64,000 nucleotides of DNA from an uncultured Bacteroidales bacterium (GTDB taxonomy: Bacteria; Bacteroidota; Bacteroidia; Bacteroidales; Paludibacteraceae). Each line of letters begins with the position of its first letter. The first letter of the stretch is position 1. Positions 38,301 through 45,198 of the stretch are shown piece by piece. Under the pieces are notes generated by a model that saw only the letters and a list, made by a program, of their open reading frames with translations, searched no databases and was not told the origin of the DNA. The stretch covers positions 41,803 through 105,802 of the forward strand of contig CACZVM010000007.1 of the NCBI GenBank assembly GCA_902784585.1, in the 5' to 3' direction. A program made the position numbers and the translations under genes.

Positions 38301-40423
38301 ATCTTTCGATGAACGGTAGCGGTGCGTTGACTGTAGCAAGTGCAGAAGTATACGACGGTAACTTCTACATTCGCACCGATGCTGCTAACAGCAAGTGGGA
38401 TAACTACCGCACCGATCCGGATCACTTGATGACCTATTCGGAGTATTCCATTGACCACGGCGGTTACACGCACTATTACACGCACTGGGTAAATAAGGAC
38501 GATGCAGGTCGCAAGAACGTGAAGTTCGTTATTGCCAACGACTATAGCCCGAATATCTCGGATACGCTGGCACGTGAGGCCGCTTCCGGCACATGGGCAA
38601 ATATCGCATCCTTCATGGAAGAAGGCGGTGACCTGAAGCGTAGCGCGAACGTGCGCTTTATGTGGGACAAGCGCGACAACACCATCAGCCGTGCATATGT
38701 CGATGGCGCGCAAGGAGACTACTCCACCAACTTCCTGTACATGCTGAATGTTGAGGACGGAGCAGACAAGATCAGGAAAAGTGATGAAAGTGCCCTGACA
38801 GACCATAAGGTGACGTTCAAAGATAACGGTAACTGGATGTATGAGGCAAATATCCAGGCACAGCCGGAAGCAGCCATCAAGCTTCTCTCCAACTGGGGTA
38901 CATCGAATACGATCACGCAGTACTTCCGCGGCGCTTCGGATGCTACAGAGACGCTCCTTGGCGGTAGCGGTTCGACCTGGTATGACATCCGTGTCATCTA
39001 TGACTTCAAGACCAACCGTCTGATAGCAGGTTTGATACCAAGCGGAAATATTTCAGATCCGATGGCTATTCACGCCGATGTGATGTTCATCCGTGAGCAT
39101 CAAGGCGATATTGCGCAGGTAACATTCACAGAAGATGGTGCTATCACTGATATCGAGACCGCTTACGGCGTACTCCAATTCAACAAGTGGACGATTAACA
39201 ACAAGTCTAAAGCAGATGGACACGCTCCGTTAAGTCCGCTATTGTCAGCATATGAGCGCGATCTGTTCTACATATCGTTCCCGTTCCGCGTCTCGATGGA
39301 AGAAGTATTTGGATTCGGTACGTATGGTCAGCACTGGATTATTGAAGAATACGACGGTGCTAGCCGTGCTGCTAATGGTTACTGGGCAGAGTCCGGTCCG
39401 AACTGGAAGTTCGTCTTTAACCGCAAGAACAAGTTCTTCGAGCCGGGTACCGGTTACATCATCGCGCTGGATCTGGATGAGATGGGTGAGAGTGCTGATA
39501 TTTGGGCGAACACTGACCGGGTAGAGCTCTACTTCCCGTCTTACGGCAAAATGGATAACATTACCAGCTCGACCGCAACATATGATATTCCTGCGCATTT
39601 ATGTACGATAGACCGAAGCAATGAACCCAAGCCCGGAGGAGGTACACTTGGCGATGCTTATGACCGCCGCGTCAAGGATAGTCACTGGAATGTATTGGGT
39701 GTTCCGACCTACGTCAATCCGGATGCGCCGAACTACGCAAATACCGCTTGGACAGCGTCAGCTACCGAAACAAGTATCGGTCCGAACTTCCTCTATCAGT
39801 GGAACATGGACGACAATTCCGTATCGGCTGTTTCAGCAAGCGGCTATACGTATCACGCAATGCACGCGTACCTTGTACAATACTGCGGCAACGTTACCTG
39901 GACTTCCAGCGTCAGCGTAAAACCGTCACCTATCGTGGCACGCGAACGCACTGCTCCGAAGAACGTTGAGTTCAAAGTGGAACTGATGCAGAATGAGAAG
40001 GCAGTTGACCAGACCTTCGTGAAGTTGAGCGACAATGAGAACGTAACGACCGGCTTTGAGTTCAACTACGATATGTCGAAAGAGTTCAACAAGAACAAAG
40101 CGAACATCTACACGATGATTACATCGAACATCGACGGCGATCTCTCCATCACAGAAGCAGCCGGTAATACGTTGCCGATGAGCGACCAAACAACGATCGT
40201 GCCGGTAGGTGTGGATATCAAGACCAATGGCGACTACACCTTTGCTATACCTGACGGTACAAGCGGAGTGGGCGTTACGCTCATCGATACGGAGAATAAT
40301 ATCCGTACGAGCCTCAGCGCACTGAGCTACACCGTCAACCTGACCGCAGGCACCCACGACGGACGCTTCTTGCTCGAGATCGCACCGATCCAGCAGACAC
40401 CGACGGGAAGAGGTTACGGGTGA
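32324..40423 (+). CDS. Giant InlB-repeat secreted protein, 2699 aa, C-terminal tail frameshifted
   Basis: Signal peptide in the first ~43 residues (YAAMLIMLLTLGVGQMWA). An ASPM/SPD-2/Hydin-like Ig domain follows (about 175-265), then Listeria-Bacteroides (InlB B) repeats and divergent relatives: about 270-425, 425-510, 513-597, 599-688, 914-990, 1110-1200, 1200-1285, 1285-1363 and 1363-1447, recognisable by GYTFGGYW, GYNFAGWA and TLYAKWT-type ends. Several Ig-like or unknown beta domains follow, with ISFPFRVSMEEVFGF and WNVLGVPTYVNP segments near the C-terminus. The frame stops at TGA 40421-40423, inside a repeat tract. The next frame carries on to 40526 and encodes the tail also found on the 3356-aa protein. 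Likely a surface protein. The first 900 nt are more AT-rich than the rest. Confidence 0.9.
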   Translation: MKNFLNLNQLSMSWNEKQKPQRAIRYAAMLIMLLTLGVGQMWAGKGFWGSGQWNVKYYDGSGSDKWIGEGNDGATKDLGIKTTLYLKGSWVKTWSDGGWTQSSVVWNYGLSSSYGNTKTATKSSVQGNQTWDFSVDYNVIANAPNNPGQNTIYMYWRLDDYVSSTASYINFTIPGFKKTSVSQDFGNVTVSSTKDLTISFTQHYGTALTTSNCALSGTNSSEFEVRSISETGVTVRFKPSSNGSKSATLTITDAHSKTCTITLSGKTQRAVTYKKGDNGTGSDITDYKVYNTNLTLRSSGFTRTGYNLTAWNTSSNGTSGTSYALGATYSSNNALTLYPTWTAKTTTITLNNQGATTAGTTSVTATYDQEMPEIIIPTKTGYTFGGYWGAPGGSGPQYYNADGSSAHNWNDEASTITLYAKWTENMSSVSLVASPTGKGSFTIGGAAATSTTAGVATTRSVTAVPISGYHFVSWSITGGATISGSTDNPVTVTGDGTGTAATLTATFAADAASYTITYGAGNSPYNNGTVSEGHSYASGSSQTAGTQISLTATPTNAHYKLAGWYSEAACSSAIAGAGTTNPYEFTLGANTSVYAKFILKQCTITLNKNGGSTGAASVTASHGSTLPSFTAHSRTGYTLDGYYTDPSTGTKIIDASGALVASTTYANASKQWNNDATSLTLYAHWTAKTYDITYVDANNVATIATNPSTGSTDATINFTVTMKPGFKSLSVTAVDAGSNTVTVTNPSSNNYRFTMPASAVTVTVTATALPVVYVLKTKHANSSLGDDATGLPSTATIWAWTFSGSKNFYTTPGSFPGPSASSKATAITDDIIGDEWYRFIPDNTSYFDGSTAYHVILTSTNRILDTETTFIENGSSHSAATHTGTIWIVPHGTDANTAYLYTSYPDEIVTPYNTTYYAGDHGSINVFGTTITSGNSQTIATTKNRTLTATPASGYAFNRWITTGSVTVADATSATTTVSATGAGGTVTATYFETVNSGWYIKGNPAGNDWGTPTTLPLNRVLPGETNVYYRPVTLPANDQYFRFWHVETGNPQYGASTGNLAVLKDTKYDISKEIGKDGNSFKYSAGGTVWFVVDASGATKKFWLQDPVEFYSVNFGYSDGCKTFSAKDGEGNDLVSGNTYVSGTELTFTQTKKEGYTFVGWNTAADGSGSSLGTGSSYTVASLSADVNVYAIYTENKTAITINTDGHGTITTPSPNSSPYSLGVATTQAINATANEGYHWNTWTTSGNAALGTTATTASNTAKGNGAEGGTGTVTATFTPNTYTVRFHRNGGAGDVVEQNFTYGVAQNLTANTYTKTGYNFAGWALAADAAVTYADEANVSNLTSTNSGTFHLYAKWTPKTTTITYSQSGTGYGSGGQSTTQTATYDAAMPTPITTPTAANGYAFMGYYDALEPLGNKYYNADGTSARTWNKEDATATLYAYFKKAEITELVFDAETVEPESTVGVTPTISPTPVGTTIICWTILHSNDTPLDPQPAMTWSDGKLTFAASTYSGTYKVQAVLRTGNDCSGGTSLDTETASFLVAGSHTVTVNYKCGDDVIKTATSVTGRPTDWSDDITAPDIFGYTFVRWDAEDGVTIKNGDSDPVTTTTNATIQIEATYAGKLTAVYTQKSMIYFKNTLGWSDVYVNFYTGSYWNNPKGSGNNGVTNQNLAMTQYGETDIWYYDYGAASITPSLYVSFTSKSQSNSENFWHTDGVDVVYPANYADNIHSDRAAENGFKAATPMFVPLAAQDYVLLNGKAHYYNAGYWSRYTPGTGYRLEIYNEAGNSMIKYKDFESADDLMPMKAVLDLEGGQTYKFQIRRGGESSAGIYYGNSGTMDYTNHGQDVAWDLTNYPSMSKAGITTNAAGDYTFNLSYSAYHNKSTGKDEYRLRIAVDYPVASGDYRLVYSDAVQTKPLTSAIVNKVNDGTDIVSFFVRPGSTPVLRIQQATVNPSTGAITWNEYPNSGTPTNQITGTIASTISSSGTEVYNFNLSMNGSGALTVASAEVYDGNFYIRTDAANSKWDNYRTDPDHLMTYSEYSIDHGGYTHYYTHWVNKDDAGRKNVKFVIANDYSPNISDTLAREAASGTWANIASFMEEGGDLKRSANVRFMWDKRDNTISRAYVDGAQGDYSTNFLYMLNVEDGADKIRKSDESALTDHKVTFKDNGNWMYEANIQAQPEAAIKLLSNWGTSNTITQYFRGASDATETLLGGSGSTWYDIRVIYDFKTNRLIAGLIPSGNISDPMAIHADVMFIREHQGDIAQVTFTEDGAITDIETAYGVLQFNKWTINNKSKADGHAPLSPLLSAYERDLFYISFPFRVSMEEVFGFGTYGQHWIIEEYDGASRAANGYWAESGPNWKFVFNRKNKFFEPGTGYIIALDLDEMGESADIWANTDRVELYFPSYGKMDNITSSTATYDIPAHLCTIDRSNEPKPGGGTLGDAYDRRVKDSHWNVLGVPTYVNPDAPNYANTAWTASATETSIGPNFLYQWNMDDNSVSAVSASGYTYHAMHAYLVQYCGNVTWTSSVSVKPSPIVARERTAPKNVEFKVELMQNEKAVDQTFVKLSDNENVTTGFEFNYDMSKEFNKNKANIYTMITSNIDGDLSITEAAGNTLPMSDQTTIVPVGVDIKTNGDYTFAIPDGTSGVGVTLIDTENNIRTSLSALSYTVNLTAGTHDGRFLLEIAPIQQTPTGRGYG

Positions 40424-40441
40424 CGGGTTAGAGGTTACGGG
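40411..40441. repeat. Stuttered repeat tract, core AGGTTACGGG, at a frameshift
   Basis: AGGTTACGGG (40411-40420), TGACGGGTTA (40421-40430), G, AGGTTACGGG (40432-40441). It holds the stop codon of the 2699-aa frame; the tail frame resumes right after it. Confidence 0.8.
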
Positions 40442-40442
40442 A

Positions 40443-40526
40443 GCGCGCAAAGTGATCATTGATCAGAAGATGTATATCATCCGCGATGGTAAGATGTATG
40501 ACGCTCGTGGAGCGATGATCAAATAA
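40443..40526 (+). pseudogene. Out-of-frame C-terminal tail of the InlB-repeat protein
   Basis: Codons from 40443 to TAA 40524-40526 spell 27 residues beginning ARKVIIDQKM and ending KMYDARGAMIK. They align residue for residue with the last 27 of the 3356-aa protein (ARKLIRDGHV...): shared Ala-Arg-Lys, Ile, Asp, Arg, Gly, Tyr and Gly at fixed spacing. Removing 10 nt (or any number leaving remainder 1 on division by 3) between the two frames joins it to the main protein. Confidence 0.8.
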
Positions 40527-40566
40527 AGTGGAGTGTTGAGTACTTAATGAAGAAAGGAAAAGAATT

Positions 40567-40935
40567 ATGAGAACGAAACTTTATATCATCGCAATATTGA
40601 GCATCGCAGCAGTAGCAATGAACGCACAAACGTTCCAACCCGCTACTATCGACAACAGCGCCATCCAGAGCCAAAAGATCATGCAGACGGGCACTAACTA
40701 TAGTGGTCAGGTCTACGAGCCCTTCAGCAGCGTTACTCCTTCGGAGCAAAGCACTGTTGGAGCCAGCTCTGCTCCTGCAAAAGTGAGTGGACCGAGAAAA
40801 GGCTTCGAATACGGTGGTGATACCCCTCCGGGCCCATCCCCTATCGGCGATGCCCTTCTGCCGCTACTCTTGATGGCTGTCGCTTTTGGCATATACAGCG
40901 CTGCGCGCAGAAAACGCCTCACCGCTAAGCAATAA
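40567..40935 (+). CDS. Small secreted protein with PxxPxG-TM-Arg C-terminus
   Basis: 122 aa. Signal peptide MRTKLYIIAILSIAAVAMNA, a polar Ser/Thr/Gln-rich middle, then GPRKGFEYGGDTPPGPSPIGD, a hydrophobic helix (ALLPLLLMAVAFGIY) and SAARRKRLTAKQ. Same three-part layout as the protein at 18533-18985, with PSPIGDAL matching PAPVGEPL. It starts 40 nt after the end of the giant gene's tail frame, so it is probably in the same transcript, and is followed by a good terminator. Function unknown; a membrane-retained or processed partner of the giant protein is an inference from context. Confidence 0.8.
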   Translation: MRTKLYIIAILSIAAVAMNAQTFQPATIDNSAIQSQKIMQTGTNYSGQVYEPFSSVTPSEQSTVGASSAPAKVSGPRKGFEYGGDTPPGPSPIGDALLPLLLMAVAFGIYSAARRKRLTAKQ

Positions 40936-40951
40936 GGTGTCAACGAATCCG

Positions 40952-40987
40952 AAAAGAGGGTGTATCCAGCCGATACACTCTCTTTTT
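40952..40987 (+). terminator. Terminator after the small tripartite gene
   Basis: AAGAGGGTGTATC-cagcc-GATACACTCTCTT (one G-T pair) followed by TTT. Confidence 0.88.
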
Positions 40988-41063
40988 GTTTCTCCTATAG
41001 AATAGTTTGGAATTGTGTTTTGTCTGTTTTTTTCCATTAATAAAATTTTTTATCATACAAAAT

Positions 41064-41096
41064 CTTGCACATTCAAAAATTTTGTAGTACTTTTGC
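41064..41096 (+). promoter_or_regulatory. panD promoter
   Basis: CTTGCACATTC then GTAGTACTTTTGC, 33 nt overall, about 30 nt before the ATG. Confidence 0.75.
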
Positions 41097-41126
41097 AGCC
41101 GCAAAAGTTTGAAACATTATAGCACT

Positions 41127-41468
41127 ATGCTTTTGAATATACTCAAATCGAAGATTCATCGAGTGCAAGTGACGGAGGCGAACCTCGAATATATCGGTTC
41201 GATCACCATCGACGAGGCACTGATGGAAGCCGCGAATATCTACGCCGGCGAACGCGTGCAAGTGGTTGACAACAACAACGGTGCACGGCTGGAGACCTAT
41301 GTCATCCCCGGCCGCCGCGGCAGCGGATGTATATGCATCAATGGAGCTGCAGCGCATCTGGTCAACGTGGGTGACACCGTCATCATCATGGCCTATGCCC
41401 TCTTGACACCCGAAGAAGCCAAGACCTTTAAGCCGAGTATCGTTTTTCCCGTGAATAACCATTTATAA
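41127..41468 (+). CDS. panD: Aspartate 1-decarboxylase
   Basis: 113 aa from ATG 41127 ([20 protein letters not shown]). It makes beta-alanine for pantothenate and CoA. The chain self-cleaves between Gly24 and Ser25 in YIGSITID to form the pyruvoyl cofactor; the count from this ATG puts the pair exactly there, which supports the start. Also seen: [51 protein letters not shown] monocistronic unit, cut off from tgt by the GxxExxY element. Confidence 0.97.
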   Translation: MLLNILKSKIHRVQVTEANLEYIGSITIDEALMEAANIYAGERVQVVDNNNGARLETYVIPGRRGSGCICINGAAAHLVNVGDTVIIMAYALLTPEEAKTFKPSIVFPVNNHL

Positions 41469-41487
41469 AAGAAAAATATATAAAAAA

Positions 41488-41614
41488 TACTGATTATTGA
41501 TCGTATCACTACGTGTTTTTGAATCTTTATTCCGATAACATATTTACAAATAAATTTGATATATCTTATCCGAATAAATCTTCCTTTTCTGCGAATTACT
41601 ATCAATAATCAGTA
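41488..41614 (-). repeat. Left flank of the GxxExxY element
   Basis: Ends pair perfectly: TACTGATTATTGAT (41488-41501) with ATCAATAATCAGTA (41601-41614). On the minus strand the interior holds GATTTATT (41573-41580), AAATTTATTTGTAA (41544-41557) and AATAAAGATTC (41521-41531). Confidence 0.7.
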
Positions 41615-41635
41615 AAAATACCAAAAATATTTTTC

Positions 41636-42082
41636 ATGGCGGAGAAAACGACCATACATATTGTAGAGGAACCGAAACGGCAAGAACTGAAACAGGCTTG
41701 TTACGGTATTATCGGTTGCATGCAGGAGGTTCACAACCAACTTGGAGCCGGACTACCGGAATATATCTACCAAGAAGCCCTAACTACTGAACTGGAAGCA
41801 GCCGGATACATTGTATATAAGGAACTTGAATACCACCCTCTATACAAAGGAAAAGAGATGAAAGCTTACCTTAAAATGGATTTGGTGGTAGAGAGCAGTA
41901 TTGGTCGAATAATCATTGAATGCAAAGCGTTGACGCAACTAACAGAGCGCGAACACTATCAAACATTCGGATATTTACGAGGAACCGGCTGGCCGGTAGC
42001 TATATTGGTTAATTTTGGGGCATACCCAAAAGCTCAGATTGAGCGATACTATATGAATAATGGTCAAATAGAAGTATTTTAA
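41636..42082 (+). CDS. GxxExxY family protein (PD-(D/E)XK nuclease superfamily)
   Basis: 148 aa. The naming motif is GLPEYIY at residues 39-45 within LGAGLPEYIYQEAL. The nuclease-fold core is visible as MDLVVESS (Asp82) and IIIECKALT (Glu95, Lys97), then REHYQTFGYLRGTGWPVAILVNFG. The biochemical role of the family is unknown; the fold suggests nucleic-acid binding or cleavage. It has no 33-nt promoter of the local type. Codons are more AT-rich than in neighbouring panD and tgt, consistent with recent arrival. Confidence 0.9.
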   Translation: MAEKTTIHIVEEPKRQELKQACYGIIGCMQEVHNQLGAGLPEYIYQEALTTELEAAGYIVYKELEYHPLYKGKEMKAYLKMDLVVESSIGRIIIECKALTQLTEREHYQTFGYLRGTGWPVAILVNFGAYPKAQIERYYMNNGQIEVF

Positions 42083-42108
42083 TTTTTGATATTTTCGATT
42101 ATTTTCAA

Positions 42109-42228
42109 AGAATTATTGATTTTGATTTTTATAAAAATCAGAGGATTTATTTAGAAAAATGATCGGTAAATTTATTTATAAGAGCAGTTTTGTAAATAAA
42201 GACTCGATAAAAGAAAATCAATAATTCT
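42109..42228 (+). repeat. Right flank of the GxxExxY element
   Basis: Ends pair perfectly: AGAATTATTGATTTT (42109-42123) with AAAATCAATAATTCT (42214-42228). A small hairpin TGATTTTT-at-AAAAATCA is at 42123-42140. Interior blocks GATTTATT (42144-42151), AAATTTATTTATAA (42168-42181) and AATAAAGACTC (42195-42205) follow the left flank's order and spacing within one nt. Confidence 0.7.
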
Positions 42229-42256
42229 ATTTTTCTTTGATCTATTGAAACAAAAT

Positions 42257-43390
42257 ATGACATTTTTTGAACTACATAGCGGCAACAGCGGCGTTGGCCC
42301 CAGAGCAGGTGTCATCCATACCGATCATGGCGACATCCTAACGCCTATCTTCATGCCCGTCGGCACCGTTGGTACCGTCAAGGGTGTACAGCGGCGTGAA
42401 CTGGAAGACGACATCCATGCACAGATCATCCTGGGCAACACCTATCATCTCTTCCTCCGCCCGGGTACGGAGATACTCCGTCAGGCCGGCGGACTGCACG
42501 CCTTCGAGGGATGGACACGTCCTATCCTCACCGACAGCGGCGGCTTCCAGGTCTTCTCGCTCACCGACATCCGCAAGATGACCGAAGAAGGCGTACGTTT
42601 CTCTTCGCATATCGACGGACGCAAACTGCTCTTCACGCCCGAGAACGTGATGGACATCCAGCGCGCCATTGGTGCCGACATCATGATGGCCTTCGATGAA
42701 TGCTGTCCCGGCACGGCCGACAAGCGCTACGCCAAAGATTCGATGGACCGTACCCACCGATGGCTCGATCGATGCATCGCGCAGTTTGAAGGCACCGACG
42801 ATCTCTACGGCTACCGCCAGCATCTCTTCCCCATCGTGCAGGGCTGCACCTACACCGACCTGCGCCAGGACGCCTGCCGCCATCTGCGCGACCTCGATCG
42901 CGACGGATACGCCATAGGCGGACTCGCCGTAGGTGAACCTACAGAAGTGATGTACGACATGATCGAGGTATGCAACGACATCCTGCCTGTCCACAAGCCC
43001 CGTTACCTCATGGGCGTAGGCACGCCATGGAACATCCTGGAGGCTATCGAACGCGGTGTGGATATGTTCGACTGCGTCATGCCTACCCGCAACGGACGCA
43101 ACGGCATGATCTTCACCTGGCAGGGCGTGATGAACCTGCGCAACCGGAAGTGGGAAGACGACTTCACCGAACTCGATCCCACCGGTACCAGCTACGTCGA
43201 CCATGCGTACACGCGCGCCTACGTTCGTCATTTAATACACGCGCAAGAGATGCTCGGACTAGAGGTGCTCTCTATCCACAACCTCGCCTTCTATCTCGAT
43301 CTCGTCAGCCAGGCACGCCGGCACATCCTCGCCGGAGACTTCAGCGCATGGAAAGCCGGAGTCATGCCTGCAATAATGACGAGATTATAA
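42257..43390 (+). CDS. tgt: tRNA-guanine transglycosylase
   Basis: 377 aa from ATG 42257. It swaps guanine 34 for a queuine precursor in tRNAs with GUN anticodons. Seen: TPIFMPVGTVGTVKGV, LGNTYHLFLRPG, ILTDSGGFQVFSL (catalytic Asp region), GGLAVGEP, YLMGVGTPWNILEAIERGVDMFDCVMPTRNGRNG. The usual zinc site CxCxxC is replaced: LDPTGTSYVDHAYTRAYVRHL has Gly, Ser and Asp at the Cys positions. The His in the later IHNL segment is kept. First gene of a pair with the LptF/LptG-type permease. Confidence 0.96.
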   Translation: MTFFELHSGNSGVGPRAGVIHTDHGDILTPIFMPVGTVGTVKGVQRRELEDDIHAQIILGNTYHLFLRPGTEILRQAGGLHAFEGWTRPILTDSGGFQVFSLTDIRKMTEEGVRFSSHIDGRKLLFTPENVMDIQRAIGADIMMAFDECCPGTADKRYAKDSMDRTHRWLDRCIAQFEGTDDLYGYRQHLFPIVQGCTYTDLRQDACRHLRDLDRDGYAIGGLAVGEPTEVMYDMIEVCNDILPVHKPRYLMGVGTPWNILEAIERGVDMFDCVMPTRNGRNGMIFTWQGVMNLRNRKWEDDFTELDPTGTSYVDHAYTRAYVRHLIHAQEMLGLEVLSIHNLAFYLDLVSQARRHILAGDFSAWKAGVMPAIMTRL

Positions 43391-43420
43391 ATCATAAATC
43401 AACAATTTGAAATCTTAAAT
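43388..43420. repeat. Stuttered repeat tract, core ATAAATC
   Basis: ATAAATCATAAATCAAC-like and AAATCTTAAAT copies fill the tgt/permease gap, starting at the tgt stop. Confidence 0.6.
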
Positions 43421-43424
43421 TGGC

Positions 43425-44498
43425 GTGAAACGCCTCGACTGGTATATCATCAAGAAGTTTCTGGGCACGTTTTTCTTTTCTATCGTGCTCATTCTCTCTA
43501 TCGCCATCGTCTTCGACCTGACGGAGAAGATAGACGACTTCTTTGAGAACCAGGTTCCGCTGCGCGAGATCATATGGGATTACTATATCCCCTTCCTGCC
43601 CTATTATATGAACATGTTCAGTTCGCTGTTCATCTTCATCTCCGTCATCTTCTTTACCAGCAAACTGGCCGGCAACTCCGAGATCATCGCCATGCAGGCC
43701 GCAGGCATGAGTTACCATCGGCTGATGGTACCATATATGGTCTCTGCCTCCATCCTCTTCGTTCTGGCCCTTGTGCTGGGCGGATGGGTCATCCCCCGTA
43801 CGTCCGAACGAATGCTGGCCTTCACCGATCGCTACGTAGAGCATTTCACCAAGGAGAGCGCACGTAATATCCAGATGGAGGTCCAACCAGGCACCATCCT
43901 CTACATGGAGTCGTTCCAGCGCCGTTCCGGCATCGGTTACCGCTGCTCTATCGAGCAGTTTGAGGGCAAGACGCTCATGGAGCGTATCACCGCCGACCGT
44001 ATCTATTACGACTCGCTCGAGCAGTGGCATCTCGACAACTATACCAAACGGACGTTCGAAGGCTTGCATGAGACGCTCGAGCGCGCACAACGCATGGATA
44101 TCACCCTGCCTATCGTTCCCGACGAACTCTTCATCACCGCCCAACATGCACAACAGATGACGACACCCGAATTGCGCCATTATATGGAGCGCCAACGCCA
44201 GCGCGGAAGCGGAAATATCAAGGCTTTCGAGGTGGAATGGCACAAACGTTGGGCCTCCCCGATTGGTGCATTCATCATGACGCTGCTGGGCGTGACGATG
44301 TCCAGCCGCAAGGTACGCGGTGGCATGGGTAAGAACCTGGGCATTGGTATCGTACTCACTGCCCTCTATATCCTCTTCTCCACCGTCAGCACGACCTTCT
44401 CGGTCAACAATGTGATGTCGCCCTTCATGGCCGCATGGCTGCCTAACATCGTCTTCCTTGCGATATCTATTCCGCTGTACATCAGGGCAAGCCGCTGA
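43425..44498 (+). CDS. LptF/LptG (YjgP/YjgQ) family permease
   Basis: 357 aa, GTG start. LptF/G form the inner-membrane channel of the LPS transporter with LptB. Seen: WYIIKKFLGTFFFSIVLIL, three N-terminal membrane helices, SKLAGNSEIIAMQAAGMSYHRLM (the coupling-helix region), a periplasmic beta-jellyroll part (about 130-240), and three C-terminal helices from ASPIGAFIMTLLGVTMSSRK to the end. The layout is normal. A single family member is seen here; whether it acts as LptF or LptG cannot be told. Follows tgt by 34 nt. Confidence 0.92.
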   Translation: MKRLDWYIIKKFLGTFFFSIVLILSIAIVFDLTEKIDDFFENQVPLREIIWDYYIPFLPYYMNMFSSLFIFISVIFFTSKLAGNSEIIAMQAAGMSYHRLMVPYMVSASILFVLALVLGGWVIPRTSERMLAFTDRYVEHFTKESARNIQMEVQPGTILYMESFQRRSGIGYRCSIEQFEGKTLMERITADRIYYDSLEQWHLDNYTKRTFEGLHETLERAQRMDITLPIVPDELFITAQHAQQMTTPELRHYMERQRQRGSGNIKAFEVEWHKRWASPIGAFIMTLLGVTMSSRKVRGGMGKNLGIGIVLTALYILFSTVSTTFSVNNVMSPFMAAWLPNIVFLAISIPLYIRASR

Positions 44499-44536
44499 TG
44501 AGCTGTCGGCATTCAGAAGTCGACCGTCAGACAAGA

Positions 44537-44563
44537 AAAAAGAGCCCCGAAGGACTCTTTTTC
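44537..44563. terminator. Bidirectional terminator
   Basis: AAAGAG-c-CC-gaa-GG-a-CTCTTT with A and T runs outside, between the permease and the convergent small gene. Confidence 0.85.
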
Positions 44564-44566
44564 TGT

Positions 44567-44860
44567 TTATCGCAACTCGACGCGACGTGTAACCGTCTGA
44601 CCATTCACTGTTGCGCAGAGGCGGTAAGTACCGCGATCCAGATCAAATTCTGCCAGGTTGCCTGTCTCCTGCTGGAGCAGTTTGCCTTGTTTTGTATAGA
44701 TCCTGGCTTCCTCCATCCGAGTGGATGTTACCACCAGCGTGTTTTCGCGGAAGCGAACTGTAAGATTTTCATTGCTTTTTGCGGCGTCCGCGAATGTAAA
44801 ACCTGCCATCAGGCAGCAAAAGGTCATCAGATAACTAACTTTCATTAAATACTCTTTCAT
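44567..44860 (-). CDS. Tiny secreted beta protein resembling a stand-alone T9SS C-terminal domain
   Basis: 97 aa; ATG 44845 is an alternative start. Signal peptide (YLMTFCCLMAGFTFADA), then one beta domain: LTVRFRENTLVVTST, EEARIYTKQGKLLQQ, LAEFDLDRGTYRLCATVNG, QTVTRRVELR. The pattern (strand, xIYxxxGK, FDLxxGxYxLxVxxxG, final strand) is that of type-A T9SS C-terminal domains and of small DUF3244-like secreted proteins. There is no cargo domain. Own promoter at 44970-45002 with a leader of about 100 nt. Role unknown. Confidence 0.75.
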   Translation of the reverse strand: MKEYLMKVSYLMTFCCLMAGFTFADAAKSNENLTVRFRENTLVVTSTRMEEARIYTKQGKLLQQETGNLAEFDLDRGTYRLCATVNGQTVTRRVELR

Positions 44861-44969
44861 AGTTAGCTCCTTTCTTTTTTAATGACTAATACCATTTTTC
44901 GTTCGCACCAATGCGTGGGCTTCCCGCGTGTATCGCGTACCTTGAGAGCAGGTGCCATCGAAAAACGCT

Positions 44970-45002
44970 GCAAAATTACTGCCTTTCGCCGACACCTCCA
45001 AA
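44970..45002 (-). promoter_or_regulatory. Promoter of the tiny beta protein
   Basis: Minus strand TTTGGAGGTGTCGG then GCAGTAATTTTGC, 33 nt overall. Confidence 0.7.
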
Positions 45003-45165
45003 TATTCTCATCAAAAAGTGTAATTTTTCCGCAAAATGACGAATCGAGTTTACAAAATGTTATCTAAATGGTAACATTCGTGACGTTTTTCTTAAATTCT
45101 GTAGCTATCACTGCATAATCAATCCGCCGCGTCAGAACGAAAAAACACAGAAAAACGCACGCGTG

Positions 45166-45198
45166 CTTGCGTATGTGAGAAAAAAGTTGTAATTTTGC
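45166..45198 (+). promoter_or_regulatory. typA promoter
   Basis: CTTGCGTATGTGAG then GTTGTAATTTTGC, 33 nt overall, 22 nt before the ATG; probably drives typA to ctpA. Confidence 0.75.

Larger units (their letters stand above)
41488..42228. mobile_element. Candidate GxxExxY element with inverted structured flanks
   Basis: A GxxExxY gene lies between two AT-rich flanks of 127 and 120 nt that resemble each other in inverted orientation. Each flank is bounded by its own perfect inverted repeat and contains the co-linear blocks GATTTATT, AAATTTATTTrTAA and AATAAAGAyTC. It sits between panD and tgt. Mobility is inferred; no target-site duplication could be identified. Confidence 0.5.
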
